DNA from: Billgrantia kenyensis
Lineage (GTDB): Bacteria > Pseudomonadota > Gammaproteobacteria > Pseudomonadales > Halomonadaceae
DNA: 64,000 bases
NCBI RefSeq assembly: GCF_013697085.1
Contig: NZ_JACEFT010000016.1
Location: 1 to 64,000 of the forward strand
Direction: 5' to 3'
In this document: piece by piece, positions 17,883 through 28,639 of the stretch
Position numbering within the stretch: position 1 is the first letter of the stretch
How the letters are laid out: each line of letters starts with the position of its first letter
Position numbers and translations under genes: made by a program
Notes under the pieces: generated by a model
Databases searched by the model: none
The model's input: only the letters and a program-made list of their open reading frames with translations
What the model was told of the DNA's origin: nothing

Positions 17883-18500
17883 TCAAGGCTCGTGGGAGTC
17901 ACCCAGCCACCCATCCAGCCGGGCACTTGCCTCGTCGATGCCCTCGCGCTTGAGTGAGGAAAACAGCTGCACCGTCACCAGGTCCTCCCACTCGCGCAGA
18001 CGGCTACGCACCTGCTGCAGGGCGCTCTTGGCCGCGCCGGACTTCAGCTTGTCGGCCTTGGTCAGCAGGATGTGCACCGGCATGTCCTGGTCGTCGGCCC
18101 AGCCCAGCAGGGTCTGGTCGAACTCGGTCAGCGGATGACGCACGTCCATCACCAGGACCAGGCCGCGCAGCGAATGGCGCCCCTGCAGGTACTCGGCCAG
18201 GTGGCGCTGCCACTCGCGCTTGACCGCCTCCGGCACCTTGGCGTAGCCGTAGCCGGGCAGGTCGACCAGCCGGCGGCTGGTGTCGTCGCCCAGCGAGAAG
18301 AAGTTGATCAGTTGGGTACGGCCCGGCGTGCGCGAGGTGCGCGCCAGCGCCTTCTGCCGGGTCAAGGTATTGATCGCACTCGACTTGCCGGCGTTGGAGC
18401 GGCCGGCAAAGGCGACCTCGGCACCGTCATCGGCCGGACACTTGGCAAGCGTGGGTGCGCTGATCAGAAAGCGCGCGCTCTGGTAGTTCAAACGGGACAT
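17883..18500 (-). CDS. engB: Ribosome biogenesis GTP-binding protein YsxC/EngB
   Basis: This 205-residue TRAFAC-class GTPase is involved in large ribosomal subunit assembly. G motifs are clear: G1 [14 protein letters not shown] (about residue 30), the switch region [13 protein letters not shown]3 DLPGYGYA, G4 LLTKADKL and G5-like VQLFSS. The length is normal for YihA/EngB. In many relatives it lies beside cytochrome c4 and dsbA, as here. Confidence 0.96.
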   Translation of the reverse strand: MSRLNYQSARFLISAPTLAKCPADDGAEVAFAGRSNAGKSSAINTLTRQKALARTSRTPGRTQLINFFSLGDDTSRRLVDLPGYGYAKVPEAVKREWQRHLAEYLQGRHSLRGLVLVMDVRHPLTEFDQTLLGWADDQDMPVHILLTKADKLKSGAAKSALQQVRSRLREWEDLVTVQLFSSLKREGIDEASARLDGWLGDSHEP

Positions 18501-18580
18501 GACCTCGACTTCCTGCGGGGTTGAGCATCAGGTACAGCGCCGGGTTCTTGACCTGCATTCCCGATGCCGGCTTGTTTCGT

Positions 18581-18593
18581 TATAATGCAGTGT
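18581..18593 (+). promoter_or_regulatory. Candidate -10 for the cytochrome c4 gene
   Basis: A perfect TATAAT at 18581-18586 is followed by a likely start near 18593, giving a leader of about 168 nt before the cytochrome gene. No good -35 is seen at 16-18 bp, so the promoter may need an activator. Confidence 0.4.
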
Positions 18594-18760
18594 CTTTTGT
18601 CTGCGACCTGGGCGCGCTAGTGTACCACCGTGCTCTTGCCCACAGCGACCGACGCAAGCGGCGCTCGAATGGCAGAGCGAAGCCGGCCTGAGAGAATAAG
18701 GCTTTGGCAGCTCCCAGGATGCGTACCGGTATAACCCTACAACGGCATAGTGAAACAGCG

Positions 18761-19381
18761 ATGAGAAAGTTACTGGCAAGCCTGGCATTTACCATCGGCG
18801 CTGTTGGCGCCGCCCACGCCGACCTGGAAGCAGACGCCGACCCTGCCGCCGGACGTGAGCTGGCACAGCCCTGTGCCGCCTGTCACGGTGAGTCCGGCAT
18901 CAGCCCCTCCTCCTCCTTCCCGCACCTCGCCGGACAGCAGATGAGCTACACGGCCAAGCAGATCATCGACATCCGTGATGGCAATCGCGTGGTGCCGGAG
19001 ATGGTCGGCCAGGTCGACGACTTCTCCGACCAGGATGCCTGGGACGTGGCCGCCTTCTATGCCCAGCAGGACGCCAACATCGGCCAGGCCGATGCCGACG
19101 AGGAAGCGCTGATGCGCGGCCAGGAACTCTACCGCGCGGGTGACATGGCCAAGGGCATTCCCGCCTGTGCCGCCTGTCACGGCCCCACCGGAGTCGGCAT
19201 CAACAGCGCCGTCTATCCGGGGCTTTCCGGTCAGTTCCCGGATTACACCGTCTCCACCCTGCAGGACTTCGCTTCCGGCGAACGGGCCAACGACCCGAGC
19301 AACATGATGGCCGACATCGCCGCCAAGATGAGCGATGCCGACATGCAGGCCGTCGCCAACTACATTTACGGCCTGCACTGA
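18761..19381 (+). CDS. Dihaem cytochrome c4
   Basis: This 206-residue periplasmic protein has a signal peptide (MRKLLASLAF...AHA) and two similar cytochrome c domains, each with CAACH (about residues 41 and 138) and a downstream Met ligand region (PEMVGQ, NMMADI). The duplicated layout is that of cytochrome c4, which passes electrons from the bc1 complex to terminal oxidases. I took the ATG that directly precedes the signal peptide. Upstream is engB (divergent); dsbA follows 184 bp later after a terminator. Confidence 0.93.
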   Translation: MRKLLASLAFTIGAVGAAHADLEADADPAAGRELAQPCAACHGESGISPSSSFPHLAGQQMSYTAKQIIDIRDGNRVVPEMVGQVDDFSDQDAWDVAAFYAQQDANIGQADADEEALMRGQELYRAGDMAKGIPACAACHGPTGVGINSAVYPGLSGQFPDYTVSTLQDFASGERANDPSNMMADIAAKMSDADMQAVANYIYGLH

Positions 19382-19423
19382 GTCGTAGCAGAAGCACGGT
19401 GCCGGCTGCTGCCGGCAAGGAGA

Positions 19424-19448
19424 GGCGGCCTTCATGCCGCCTTTTCCT
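19424..19448 (+). terminator. Intrinsic terminator after cytochrome c4
   Basis: ggcggc and gccgcc form a 6 bp GC stem with a 6-nt loop, followed by ttttcctt, 43 bp past the cytochrome stop. Confidence 0.7.
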
Positions 19449-19480
19449 TATGTGGCATGCGACCCGGGGAACCGCGGACG

Positions 19481-19509
19481 CTGCCAACGCTCAAAGTGAG
19501 CGGTACAAT
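19481..19509 (+). promoter_or_regulatory. Promoter of dsbA with a dyad in the spacer
   Basis: CTGCCA (19481-19486) and TACAAT (19504-19509) are 17 bp apart. The spacer holds a perfect dyad CGCTCA-AAG-TGAGCG at 19488-19502, well placed for a repressor. Confidence 0.5.
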
Positions 19510-19565
19510 CGCTATGCTGATGTTGCCGTCCCCTCTTGCGGCGGCCTCTCAAGGAGCCCAGATTC

Positions 19566-20216
19566 ATGTTCAAGCCTTTTCGCCTTATTCAGTCAGCCAT
19601 GATTGCGGTTGCCGGCCTTGGCCTGGCGACGCTCGCCTCTGCCTCCAACTTGGTCGAAGGCCAGCACTACGAACGCTTGCCGGAACCTGTCGAGACCCGC
19701 GTCGACGAGGGGCAGATCGAGGTCACCGAGGCGTTCTGGTATGGCTGCCCGCACTGCTACAACCTTCAGGACAGCGTGAAGGCGTGGTATGAAACCCTTG
19801 GCGAGGACGTCAGCGTGATCCACCTGCCCGCCACCATGGGCGGCGACTGGAATACCCATGCCCTGGTTTTCTATGCCGCCGAGGAGCTGGGCATCCGCGA
19901 AGAGGTCCATGACGACATCTTCAACGCCATTCATGAGGAGGGTCGCAACCTCAACGACGCCGACAGCATCGCGAGCTTCCTGAGCCAATACGGTGTCAGT
20001 GAAGAAGATGCCCGTCAGGCACTGGATGCCTTCAGCGTCAAGTCCCAGGTCAACCAGGCCCACGCACGTATGCGCGCCATGCGCCTGATGGGCGTACCGG
20101 CTCTGGTCGTCGATGGACGCTACGTGGTAACGCCCAGCAGCGCCGGCAGCCTGGAAAACATGCCGCAGATCGCCGACGCCCTGATCGAGCGTGTCCGCCA
20201 GGAGCGCGAAGACTGA
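19566..20216 (+). CDS. dsbA: Thiol:disulfide interchange protein DsbA
   Basis: This 216-residue periplasmic oxidoreductase donates disulfides to exported proteins. It has a signal peptide (about 1-28, ending near ASA), a thioredoxin fold with the active site FWYGCPHCYN (about residue 60), the inserted helical domain, and the cis-Pro loop MGVPALVVDG (about 178). AAGGAG lies 11 bp before the chosen ATG. A second gene follows 2 bp after the stop, so they form an operon. Confidence 0.95.
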   Translation: MFKPFRLIQSAMIAVAGLGLATLASASNLVEGQHYERLPEPVETRVDEGQIEVTEAFWYGCPHCYNLQDSVKAWYETLGEDVSVIHLPATMGGDWNTHALVFYAAEELGIREEVHDDIFNAIHEEGRNLNDADSIASFLSQYGVSEEDARQALDAFSVKSQVNQAHARMRAMRLMGVPALVVDGRYVVTPSSAGSLENMPQIADALIERVRQERED

Positions 20217-20218
20217 TC

Positions 20219-21055
20219 GTGCCTGCCGAGTACTCGCACTTGGCAGATGCCAAGACCCCGACCCTGGGAGGTGGGCACCTCAAGCTGCTCACCTTCAACA
20301 TGCAGGTGGGCATACAGACGTCGGCCTATCATCACTACCTGACCCGCAGCTGGCAGCACCTGCTGCCGCACCCTCACCGGGTTCGCCGGCTGGACATGGT
20401 CAGCAACGTGCTGAGCCATTTCGATATCGTCGGGCTGCAGGAGGTCGATGGGGGCAGCTTTCGCTCAAGCCATGTCAACCAGGTAGAGTACCTGGCGACG
20501 CGCGGTGGCTTCCCCCATCACTACCAGCAGCTCAATCGCAACCTTGGCCGCTTTGCCCAGCACAGCAACGGCCTGTTGTCGCGCCTCACTCCGACCCTGA
20601 TCGAAGAGCATCGCCTGCCCGGCACGCTGCCTGGCCGCGGGGCCATCCACGCCCGCTATGGCGACGGTCCGGACGCCCTGCATCTGTTCGTCGCCCACCT
20701 GGCATTGAGTCATCGCGGCCGGGTACGACAGCTCGACTACCTGAGCGAAATCATCCAGCCGCTGCGCCACGTGGTAGTGATGGGCGATCTCAACTGCACG
20801 CCGGACCAGTTGCATTCACACTCACGCTTCTGCGCCTCCCTTCCGCTTCACCCCGTGCGGCCGCTGCTCAGCTACCCGTCCTGGCAGCCCCGCCGCGCGC
20901 TGGATCATATCCTGCTTTCCAACTCCCTTGAGGCCCAGGACGTGCGCGTGCTCGATCATCTTTTCTCCGACCACCTGCCGATTGCCGTCGATGTCGCGCT
21001 ACCGCCGTCCTGCCAGGCCGTGCTCGAGGCGCTGCACAAGCAACAAAGCTACTAG
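20219..21055 (+). CDS. Endonuclease/exonuclease/phosphatase family protein
   Basis: This 278-residue protein has the EEP fold: LKLLTFNMQVG near residue 22 (metal and substrate Asn), IVGLQEVDGG near residue 70 (catalytic Glu), VVVMGDLNCTP near residue 192 (catalytic Asp and Asn), and FSDHLPIAVD near 255 (catalytic Asp-His). These give the full catalytic set for a metal-dependent phosphodiesterase. The substrate could be nucleic acid, a phospholipid or a phosphorylated inositol-like molecule; the family does not settle it. No signal peptide is visible. It starts with GTG 2 bp after dsbA and is co-transcribed with it. This pairing is common in pseudomonads. Confidence 0.85.
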   Translation: MPAEYSHLADAKTPTLGGGHLKLLTFNMQVGIQTSAYHHYLTRSWQHLLPHPHRVRRLDMVSNVLSHFDIVGLQEVDGGSFRSSHVNQVEYLATRGGFPHHYQQLNRNLGRFAQHSNGLLSRLTPTLIEEHRLPGTLPGRGAIHARYGDGPDALHLFVAHLALSHRGRVRQLDYLSEIIQPLRHVVVMGDLNCTPDQLHSHSRFCASLPLHPVRPLLSYPSWQPRRALDHILLSNSLEAQDVRVLDHLFSDHLPIAVDVALPPSCQAVLEALHKQQSY

Positions 21056-21175
21056 GCCCTACGCATGCGGGAAGCAGGCTGCGTGAAAACCTGCCGTTGA
21101 GGCGCGAGGGTGACGCCCGCCGCGGAATCGGCGATGATGCGACCCCTGAATCGCTTCGACACGAGACTCCCAACC

Positions 21176-21724
21176 ATGCAAACCGCGAACCGCGACCCGG
21201 TCCTGCTCGCATGGCTCGACGGCTTTACCGAGGTCGTGGGCCGCTCCATCGCCTGGCTTGTGATCATCATGATGCTGGTACAGTTCGCCATCGTGGTGAT
21301 GCGCTATGTCTTCAGCATCCACAGCGTGGTGATGCAGGAGTCGGTGATGTACATGCACGCCATGGTGTTCATGCTGGGAGCCGCCTGGACCCTGCGCCAT
21401 GATGGCCATGTGCGAGTCGACATCTTCTACCGCAAGCTTTCCGTCCGCGGCCGTGCCTGGATCGACCTGTTCGGCACGCTGTTCCTGCTGATCCCGGTGG
21501 TGATCTTCATTGCCTGGTCGAGCTTCGGCTATGTACGCAGCAGCTGGGCCATTCTCGAGCGCTCTCCCGACGGCGGGATACCCGGCGTCTTCCTCCTCAA
21601 GTCACTGATCCTGGTGATGATGGCACTGCTGCTGCTGCAGGGCGTGGCGCAGTTGATTCGCCAGGTGCTGATCCTGCGTGGCAAGGCGCCGGGCAATACT
21701 ATCGAACACGACGAGGTGGTGTGA
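21176..21724 (+). CDS. TRAP transporter small permease (DctQ type)
   Basis: This 182-residue membrane protein has four helices and the DctQ pattern: a helix after WLDGFTEVVGRSIAW, then RYVFSIHSVVMQESVMYMHAMVFMLGAAWTLRHDGHVRVDIFY. It pairs with the large permease that begins one base after its stop. I chose the ATG at 21176, closest to the first helix; in-frame starts at 21110 and 21137 are possible. TRAP systems use sodium-driven import with a periplasmic binding protein, but no dctP gene is beside this pair. Confidence 0.85.
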   Translation: MQTANRDPVLLAWLDGFTEVVGRSIAWLVIIMMLVQFAIVVMRYVFSIHSVVMQESVMYMHAMVFMLGAAWTLRHDGHVRVDIFYRKLSVRGRAWIDLFGTLFLLIPVVIFIAWSSFGYVRSSWAILERSPDGGIPGVFLLKSLILVMMALLLLQGVAQLIRQVLILRGKAPGNTIEHDEVV

Positions 21725-21725
21725 C

Positions 21726-23141
21726 GTGGAAGCCCTGCTCGAGTACATGCCACTGTTCCTGTTTTTCACCGTCTGCGCGGTGCTGATGCTGGGCTACCCG
21801 GTTGCCCTGGCCCTGGCCGGTACGGCGCTGATGTTTGCCGGCCTTGGCCATTTGCTGCTGCAGATGGGCGTACCGGTCCCCTTCGAGGCGCGCATGATGG
21901 GGGCCATGCCCAACCGCCTCTACGGCATCATGACCAACCAGACACTGCTGGCCGTGCCGCTGTTCGTGCTGATGGGGGTGCTGCTGGAGAAGTCGCGGGT
22001 CGCGGAGACCCTGCTCGACGCCATGGCCTTGCTGTTCGGCACCCTGCGCGGCGGCCTGGGCATCTCGGTGATCCTGGTGGGCATGCTGCTGGCCGCCTCC
22101 ACCGGCATCGTCGGCGCCACCGTGGTTACCATGGGCCTGCTCTCGCTGCCGACCATGCTCAAGCGCGGCTATTCGCCGGCGCTCGCGACCGGCAGCATCT
22201 GCGCCACCGGCACCCTGGGCCAGATCATTCCGCCCTCCATCGCCCTGGTACTGCTGGGCGACGTGCTCTCCAACGCCTATCAGCGCGCTCAGCTGGCCAT
22301 GGGCGTGTGGAGCCCCAAGACCGTCTCGGTGGGCGACCTGTTCGTCGGCGCCCTGATTCCCGGCCTGCTGCTGGTGGTGGCCTACATCGTCTACATGATG
22401 GCCGTCGCGTGGCTGAAGCCGGAAAGCGCTCCGGCCGCAGACCGGGACGTACTGAAGCAGGAGCTTGGCCACTCGGGGAGCATTCTGCCGCTGCTGATCA
22501 AGGGGCTGATCCCCCCGGTGCTGCTGATCGTCGCCGTGCTGGGCTCGATCCTCGGCGGCTTCGCCACCCCCACCGAGGCCTCGGCGGTGGGCGCCACCGG
22601 CGCCTTCCTGCTGGCATTGGCCAACCGCCGACTCAACCTACCCATGCTGAGGGAGGTGGTCTTCACCACCACCAAGGTCACCAGCATGGTATTCCTGATC
22701 CTGATCGGGGCGGCGCTGTTCTCGCTGGTGTTCCGCGCCTACGGCGGCGAGGAGCTGGTCAAGGAGATGTTCGAGGCGCTGCCCGGCGGCGTTGTCGGTG
22801 CCACCCTGGTGGTGATGCTGGTGATCTTCCTGCTCGGTTTCATTCTCGACTTCATCGAGATCACCTTCGTGGTGGTACCGATCGTCGGCCCGGTGCTGCT
22901 GATGATGGGCCTCGACCCCATCTGGCTGGGGATCATGATCGCGGTGAACCTGCAAACCTCGTTCTTGACGCCGCCGTTCGGCTTCGCGCTGTTCTACCTG
23001 CGCGGGGTGACGCCGGAGTCGGTGCCCACCTCGGCCATCTACCGCGGTGTGGTGCCGTTCATCCTGATACAGCTCGGCATGCTGGGGGCGCTGGCGCTGT
23101 TCCCGGGGCTGGCCACCTGGCTGCCTTCGGTACTGAGGTAA
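21726..23141 (+). CDS. TRAP transporter large permease (DctM type)
   Basis: This 471-residue inner-membrane protein has about twelve to fourteen helices and DctM signatures such as MPNRLYGIMTNQTLLAVPLFVLMG, the conserved GTLGQIIPPSIALVLLGD and FATPTEASAVGATGAF. Pairs with long DctM proteins of this sort often transport C4-dicarboxylates, keto acids or aromatic/mannitol-like solutes, but the substrate is fixed by the missing binding protein. The GTG start follows the small permease stop by one base. The binding protein may be encoded elsewhere. Confidence 0.88.
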   Translation: MEALLEYMPLFLFFTVCAVLMLGYPVALALAGTALMFAGLGHLLLQMGVPVPFEARMMGAMPNRLYGIMTNQTLLAVPLFVLMGVLLEKSRVAETLLDAMALLFGTLRGGLGISVILVGMLLAASTGIVGATVVTMGLLSLPTMLKRGYSPALATGSICATGTLGQIIPPSIALVLLGDVLSNAYQRAQLAMGVWSPKTVSVGDLFVGALIPGLLLVVAYIVYMMAVAWLKPESAPAADRDVLKQELGHSGSILPLLIKGLIPPVLLIVAVLGSILGGFATPTEASAVGATGAFLLALANRRLNLPMLREVVFTTTKVTSMVFLILIGAALFSLVFRAYGGEELVKEMFEALPGGVVGATLVVMLVIFLLGFILDFIEITFVVVPIVGPVLLMMGLDPIWLGIMIAVNLQTSFLTPPFGFALFYLRGVTPESVPTSAIYRGVVPFILIQLGMLGALALFPGLATWLPSVLR

Positions 23142-23196
23142 GCCTGGCTTTGTCTGAAAAGCCGGCAAGCGCAGCCAGTTATCAGGCACAGCCTAG

Positions 23197-23628
23197 TTAC
23201 TGACAGAGCGGGGCCAGCCACGCCTGAGCCAGATACAGCACCACGGCATAGCGAGTCCCCTTGGCCACGGTAATCAGCAGGATGGCCCGCCACCAGGGCA
23301 GGCGAAAGACGCCCGCCAGCACGGTGAGCGGGTCGCCGATCACCGGCGCCCAGGAAAGCAGCAGGCTCCACTCACCGAAACGGTGATACCAGCGCTCGGC
23401 CCGGGCCAACCCCTGGGGCGAGGCGGGAAACCAGCGGCGATCCTGGAAGCGCCGCGCGTAGCGGCCCATCCACACATTGACCAGACTCCCCAGGGTGTTG
23501 CCAGAGGTGGCAACCAACCACAGCGCCAGCACCGGCTGGCCCAGGCACCACTGGCGCGCCAGCCACACCTCGGAGCCACCCGGCAACAGGGTGGCGCTGA
23601 CGAACGCCACCACGAAAAGACTCAGCAT
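23197..23628 (-). CDS. YqaA family membrane protein (DedA/VTT-like)
   Basis: This 143-residue protein has several hydrophobic segments and the YqaA pattern: ATLLPGGSEVWLA, LVATSGNTLGSLVNVWMGR, and SWAPVIGDPLTVLAGVFRLPWWRA. It belongs to the SNARE-associated/DedA-like superfamily, some of which are lipid scramblases or flippases. Its own function is unknown. The ATG at 23628 is preceded by AGGAGG; upstream in-frame codons are outside the family. It is divergent from thiD, with 42 bp between start codons. Confidence 0.85.
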   Translation of the reverse strand: MLSLFVVAFVSATLLPGGSEVWLARQWCLGQPVLALWLVATSGNTLGSLVNVWMGRYARRFQDRRWFPASPQGLARAERWYHRFGEWSLLLSWAPVIGDPLTVLAGVFRLPWWRAILLITVAKGTRYAVVLYLAQAWLAPLCQ

Positions 23629-23670
23629 CCAGCCTCCTACACACCGCCATTCTGTTTGCGAGAGGACGCC

Positions 23671-24483
23671 ATGACGGCCCACCGCCCTGTTCCCAATACG
23701 CTCACCATTGCCGGCTCCGATCCCAGCGGAGGTGCCGGTATCCAGGCCGACCTAAAGACCTTCTCGGCGCTGGGCGCTTATGGTACCAGCGTCATTACCG
23801 CCTTGACCGCTCAGAACACTCGCGGGGTGCGGGGCGTTCACCCAGTACCAGTGGAGTTCATTCGCCTGCAGCTCGAGACCCTGCTCGACGATGTCGAGAT
23901 CGATGCGGTCAAGATCGGCATGGTGGCCAGCCGCGAGGTCGCCGAGACCATCCGCGACGTACTCGAGACAAGGCGGCCGCGTTGGATCGTGCTCGATCCG
24001 GTGATGGTGGCCAAAAGCGGCGACATCCTGGTCGACGACGCCGGCATTGCCGCCGTGCGCGAGGTACTGGTGCCCCTGGCCGACCTGATCACGCCCAACC
24101 TGCCCGAGGCCGCGGTCCTGCTGCGAAGCCCGTCACCGAGTAGCCGCAGCGAGATGCTGGCCATGGCCCCTGACCTGTCGGCACTGGGAGCCGGGGCGGT
24201 GCTGCTCAAGGGCGGGCACCTGCGCGACGAGACCTGCCCCGACCTGCTGATCGAAGGCGAACGCTCGTCATGGCTCGAAGGGACACGTATCGCCACCTCC
24301 AACCTGCATGGCACCGGCTGCTCGCTCTCCTCGGCCATTACCACCAGGCTGGCGCTCGGCGACACGCTGCCCCAGGCCGTGGCAGCGGCCAAGCAGTGGC
24401 TGGAAGCAGCGCTCACCGAAAGCCATCGTATTGATGTCGGTCAAGGTCATGGGCCGGTTCACCACTTCCACCAGTGGTGGTAA
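23671..24483 (+). CDS. thiD: Hydroxymethylpyrimidine/phosphomethylpyrimidine kinase
   Basis: This 270-residue ribokinase-fold enzyme phosphorylates HMP and HMP-P for the pyrimidine half of thiamine. Conserved features are [19 protein letters not shown] at the N-terminus, VKIGMVAS (about 90), [10 protein letters not shown] (about 110) and the anion-hole motif [12 protein letters not shown] (about 213). An AGAGGA ribosome site precedes the ATG. thiS and thiG lie 15 kb away in this window. No thiamine riboswitch is visible before it. Confidence 0.95.
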   Translation: MTAHRPVPNTLTIAGSDPSGGAGIQADLKTFSALGAYGTSVITALTAQNTRGVRGVHPVPVEFIRLQLETLLDDVEIDAVKIGMVASREVAETIRDVLETRRPRWIVLDPVMVAKSGDILVDDAGIAAVREVLVPLADLITPNLPEAAVLLRSPSPSSRSEMLAMAPDLSALGAGAVLLKGGHLRDETCPDLLIEGERSSWLEGTRIATSNLHGTGCSLSSAITTRLALGDTLPQAVAAAKQWLEAALTESHRIDVGQGHGPVHHFHQWW

Positions 24484-24562
24484 CGAAACGGCCTTGCAGC
24501 CTCGCCGAGTGGCGCCCATGCTGAAGTCTGCCTTGCCAGGCTCATCGCATCGGAGAGACGCC

Positions 24563-25408
24563 ATGACCCAGACCCTGCTGTTTGCCTGCGACCTTTCGGC
24601 CGAGAATCGCGCCGCCTTCGCCCGGGCCATCCGCCTGGCCAACGAAAGCGGCGCGCGCCTGGATGTCATCCATGTCCTCGACCCTCATCTGCCCCGGCGT
24701 GTGCTGCACGACCTGGAAACGGCGGTGGTCGATGACATGCAGGCCATCCTTACCGACGTACGTGAGGACTACGCCCTGCCCGAGCCCAAGGTACTGCTGC
24801 AGACGGTGGCCGGCGCCGCCTATGCCGAGATCATCCGCGAAGCCCACGACCGTGAGGTGGACATGATCGTGCTGGGATCCCACCGCAAGCGCGGCCAGCC
24901 CGACCTGGTGGCCGGCACCACCCTGGCCCGCGTACTGCGCAGCGCCCCCTGCCCGGTGCTGTCGGTCACTCAGCCTGCCAGCCGCGACTGGCAGGAGATC
25001 CTGGTGCCGGTGGACTTCTCGCTGGCCAGCCGCAACACCCTGCGCGAAGTGCTCAAGCGCTTCCCCGAGGCCCACCTGACCCTGCTGCACGCCTGGGACG
25101 TGCCCGGCGAGCGGGAGCTGGGTTCCGACAGCGACTTCGCTCGCTGGCGCGACCGCGAGGTAGAGCGACTGCGCTGCCAGCTAGAGCGCGAGACCGACCA
25201 GTTGATGAGTGAGCTGGACAGCGTGCCGGAGGTGGAGCTGGTGCTGGAGCCGGGCGACCCGCTGGAGGTGCTGGTCACGCGACTGCGGCGCCAGCCCCCC
25301 GATCTGCTGGCACTCAGCAGCCGCGGGCAGCTGGGGCGTCAGAGCCCGATCACCGAGGCGCTGCTGGCCGAGCCGCACTGTGACATCATGCTCTGCCGCG
25401 CCTGGTGA
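24563..25408 (+). CDS. Tandem universal stress protein (UspA) domains
   Basis: This 281-residue cytoplasmic protein contains two Usp domains (about 1-143 and 144-281). Domain one ends with MIVLGSHRKRGQPDL and PCPVLSV. Domain two begins QEILVPVDFS and ends LALSSRGQLGRQSP. The second domain lacks the usual final Gly-Ser of the ATP loop, so it may not bind ATP. Tandem Usps of this size resemble UspE-type proteins induced by stress and growth arrest. A GGAGAG ribosome site precedes the ATG. It lies between thiD and dtd without obvious functional link. Confidence 0.88.
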   Translation: MTQTLLFACDLSAENRAAFARAIRLANESGARLDVIHVLDPHLPRRVLHDLETAVVDDMQAILTDVREDYALPEPKVLLQTVAGAAYAEIIREAHDREVDMIVLGSHRKRGQPDLVAGTTLARVLRSAPCPVLSVTQPASRDWQEILVPVDFSLASRNTLREVLKRFPEAHLTLLHAWDVPGERELGSDSDFARWRDREVERLRCQLERETDQLMSELDSVPEVELVLEPGDPLEVLVTRLRRQPPDLLALSSRGQLGRQSPITEALLAEPHCDIMLCRAW

Positions 25409-25508
25409 GAGGCTGCCTACGAGCTACGCCACCAGGCCTGTAAACACCCTATGCCGGGCGTGATACCCTTTCGGCAGGCTCATAGGTCAGTAAGGGGAAG
25501 CTCGCCGC

Positions 25509-25946
25509 ATGAAGGCCCTGATACAGCGCGTGCGACGCGCCAGCGTGACGGTGGAAGACCGCACGGTGGGCGCCATCGACCACGGCCTGCTGGCCCTGGT
25601 GGGGGTAGAGAAGAGTGACGACGAGGCCGCCGCCGAGCGGCTGCTGCACAAGCTGCTGCGCTATCGGGTGTTCAGCGACGAGGCGGGCAAGATGAACCTC
25701 GACCTGCAGCAGGTCGACGGCGGGCTGCTGCTGGTCTCGCAGTTCACCCTGGCCGCCGATACCCGCAAGGGGCTGCGCCCGAGCTTCTCCAGCGCCGCGC
25801 CGCCGGCCGACGGTGAGCGACTGTTCCACTACCTGCTCGACCGCGCCCGGGCGACCTGGCCCCGGGTCGAGAGCGGGGAGTTCGCCGCCAACATGCAGGT
25901 CGAGCTGATCAATGACGGGCCGGTGACGTTTCTGCTGGAGAGTTGA
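25509..25946 (+). CDS. dtd: D-aminoacyl-tRNA deacylase
   Basis: This 145-residue enzyme removes D-amino acids (and mischarged Gly) from tRNA. It contains the N-terminal [15 protein letters not shown], the catalytic region [17 protein letters not shown] (about residue 78) and the C-terminal [11 protein letters not shown] with the Gly-cisPro pattern. Length is normal. It converges with yheS 42 bp away. Confidence 0.97.
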   Translation: MKALIQRVRRASVTVEDRTVGAIDHGLLALVGVEKSDDEAAAERLLHKLLRYRVFSDEAGKMNLDLQQVDGGLLLVSQFTLAADTRKGLRPSFSSAAPPADGERLFHYLLDRARATWPRVESGEFAANMQVELINDGPVTFLLES

Positions 25947-25988
25947 GGGGGGCTGTCCCCGGCGCCGCTCACCGCAACTGGCTATGTT

Positions 25989-27941
<1,953 letters not shown>

Positions 27942-28014
27942 GCAGGCTCCAATGACAGAACAGGATGCCGTCGCCGCGCCGCCTCAGGCAGGCCCGGCCG
28001 GCAACGACCGTTAC

Positions 28015-28539
28015 ATGAGCGACGATTCTACCGCAACGCGAGCTGACCTGCGGAGTCGACTGGCCGCCGACCCGCTGTGGGACTTCGCCCTCGATTTCTA
28101 TGGCCGCCCCGGCGTGGAGGCTGCCTGCCTGCTGCTGCAGGACGAGGCCGGTGTCGACGTGTGCGAGCTGCTGTGGCGCTGCTGGCTACATCGCCACGGC
28201 TTGGCGCCTGCCGGGGAGCCCGCTGAACTGGCGGCGATTCGCCGCTGGCAGGACGAGGTGACGGTGCCGCTACGAGCACTCCGCCGTCGGCTGAAGGCTC
28301 AGTCCATGCATGATGCCGGCACTGCAAAAGTACGCCGAGTCATCCAGCAGGCCGAGCTTGCGGCGGAAAGGGAAACATTGCTGCGGCTGCAGCACCTCGC
28401 CGAGCACACCAACCCTTCGACAATCCTGACCAGGGCCGCTTCCAATTTCGAAAATTCCCTTGCAAGTCGCTGGAAATTACAGAAAAAAGCGCAACTTTTG
28501 GCGCTTCAAACCCTTGAATGCCAGCTTGACCCTCTGTAG
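28015..28539 (+). CDS. TIGR02444 family protein
   Basis: This 174-residue soluble protein has the recognisable FALDFYGRPGVEAACLLLQDEAG at the N-terminus (about 20-45) followed by DVCELLWRCWL and a largely helical remainder; it is normally found beside yheS. No enzymatic motif is visible and the function is unknown. Neither the ATG at 28015 nor an in-frame ATG at 27952 has a strong ribosome site. I prefer 28015 because the earlier one lies only 10 bp from the divergent yheS start. Confidence 0.8.
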   Translation: MSDDSTATRADLRSRLAADPLWDFALDFYGRPGVEAACLLLQDEAGVDVCELLWRCWLHRHGLAPAGEPAELAAIRRWQDEVTVPLRALRRRLKAQSMHDAGTAKVRRVIQQAELAAERETLLRLQHLAEHTNPSTILTRAASNFENSLASRWKLQKKAQLLALQTLECQLDPL

Positions 28540-28639
28540 GCGGCACGCTAGCCTGAAAAAAGATGTGTAGCTATATGTCGCTACCAAGGCCTGTCGATAC
28601 TTATTATTTCACGGGCAAACCTGCAAGGAGACGATAATA

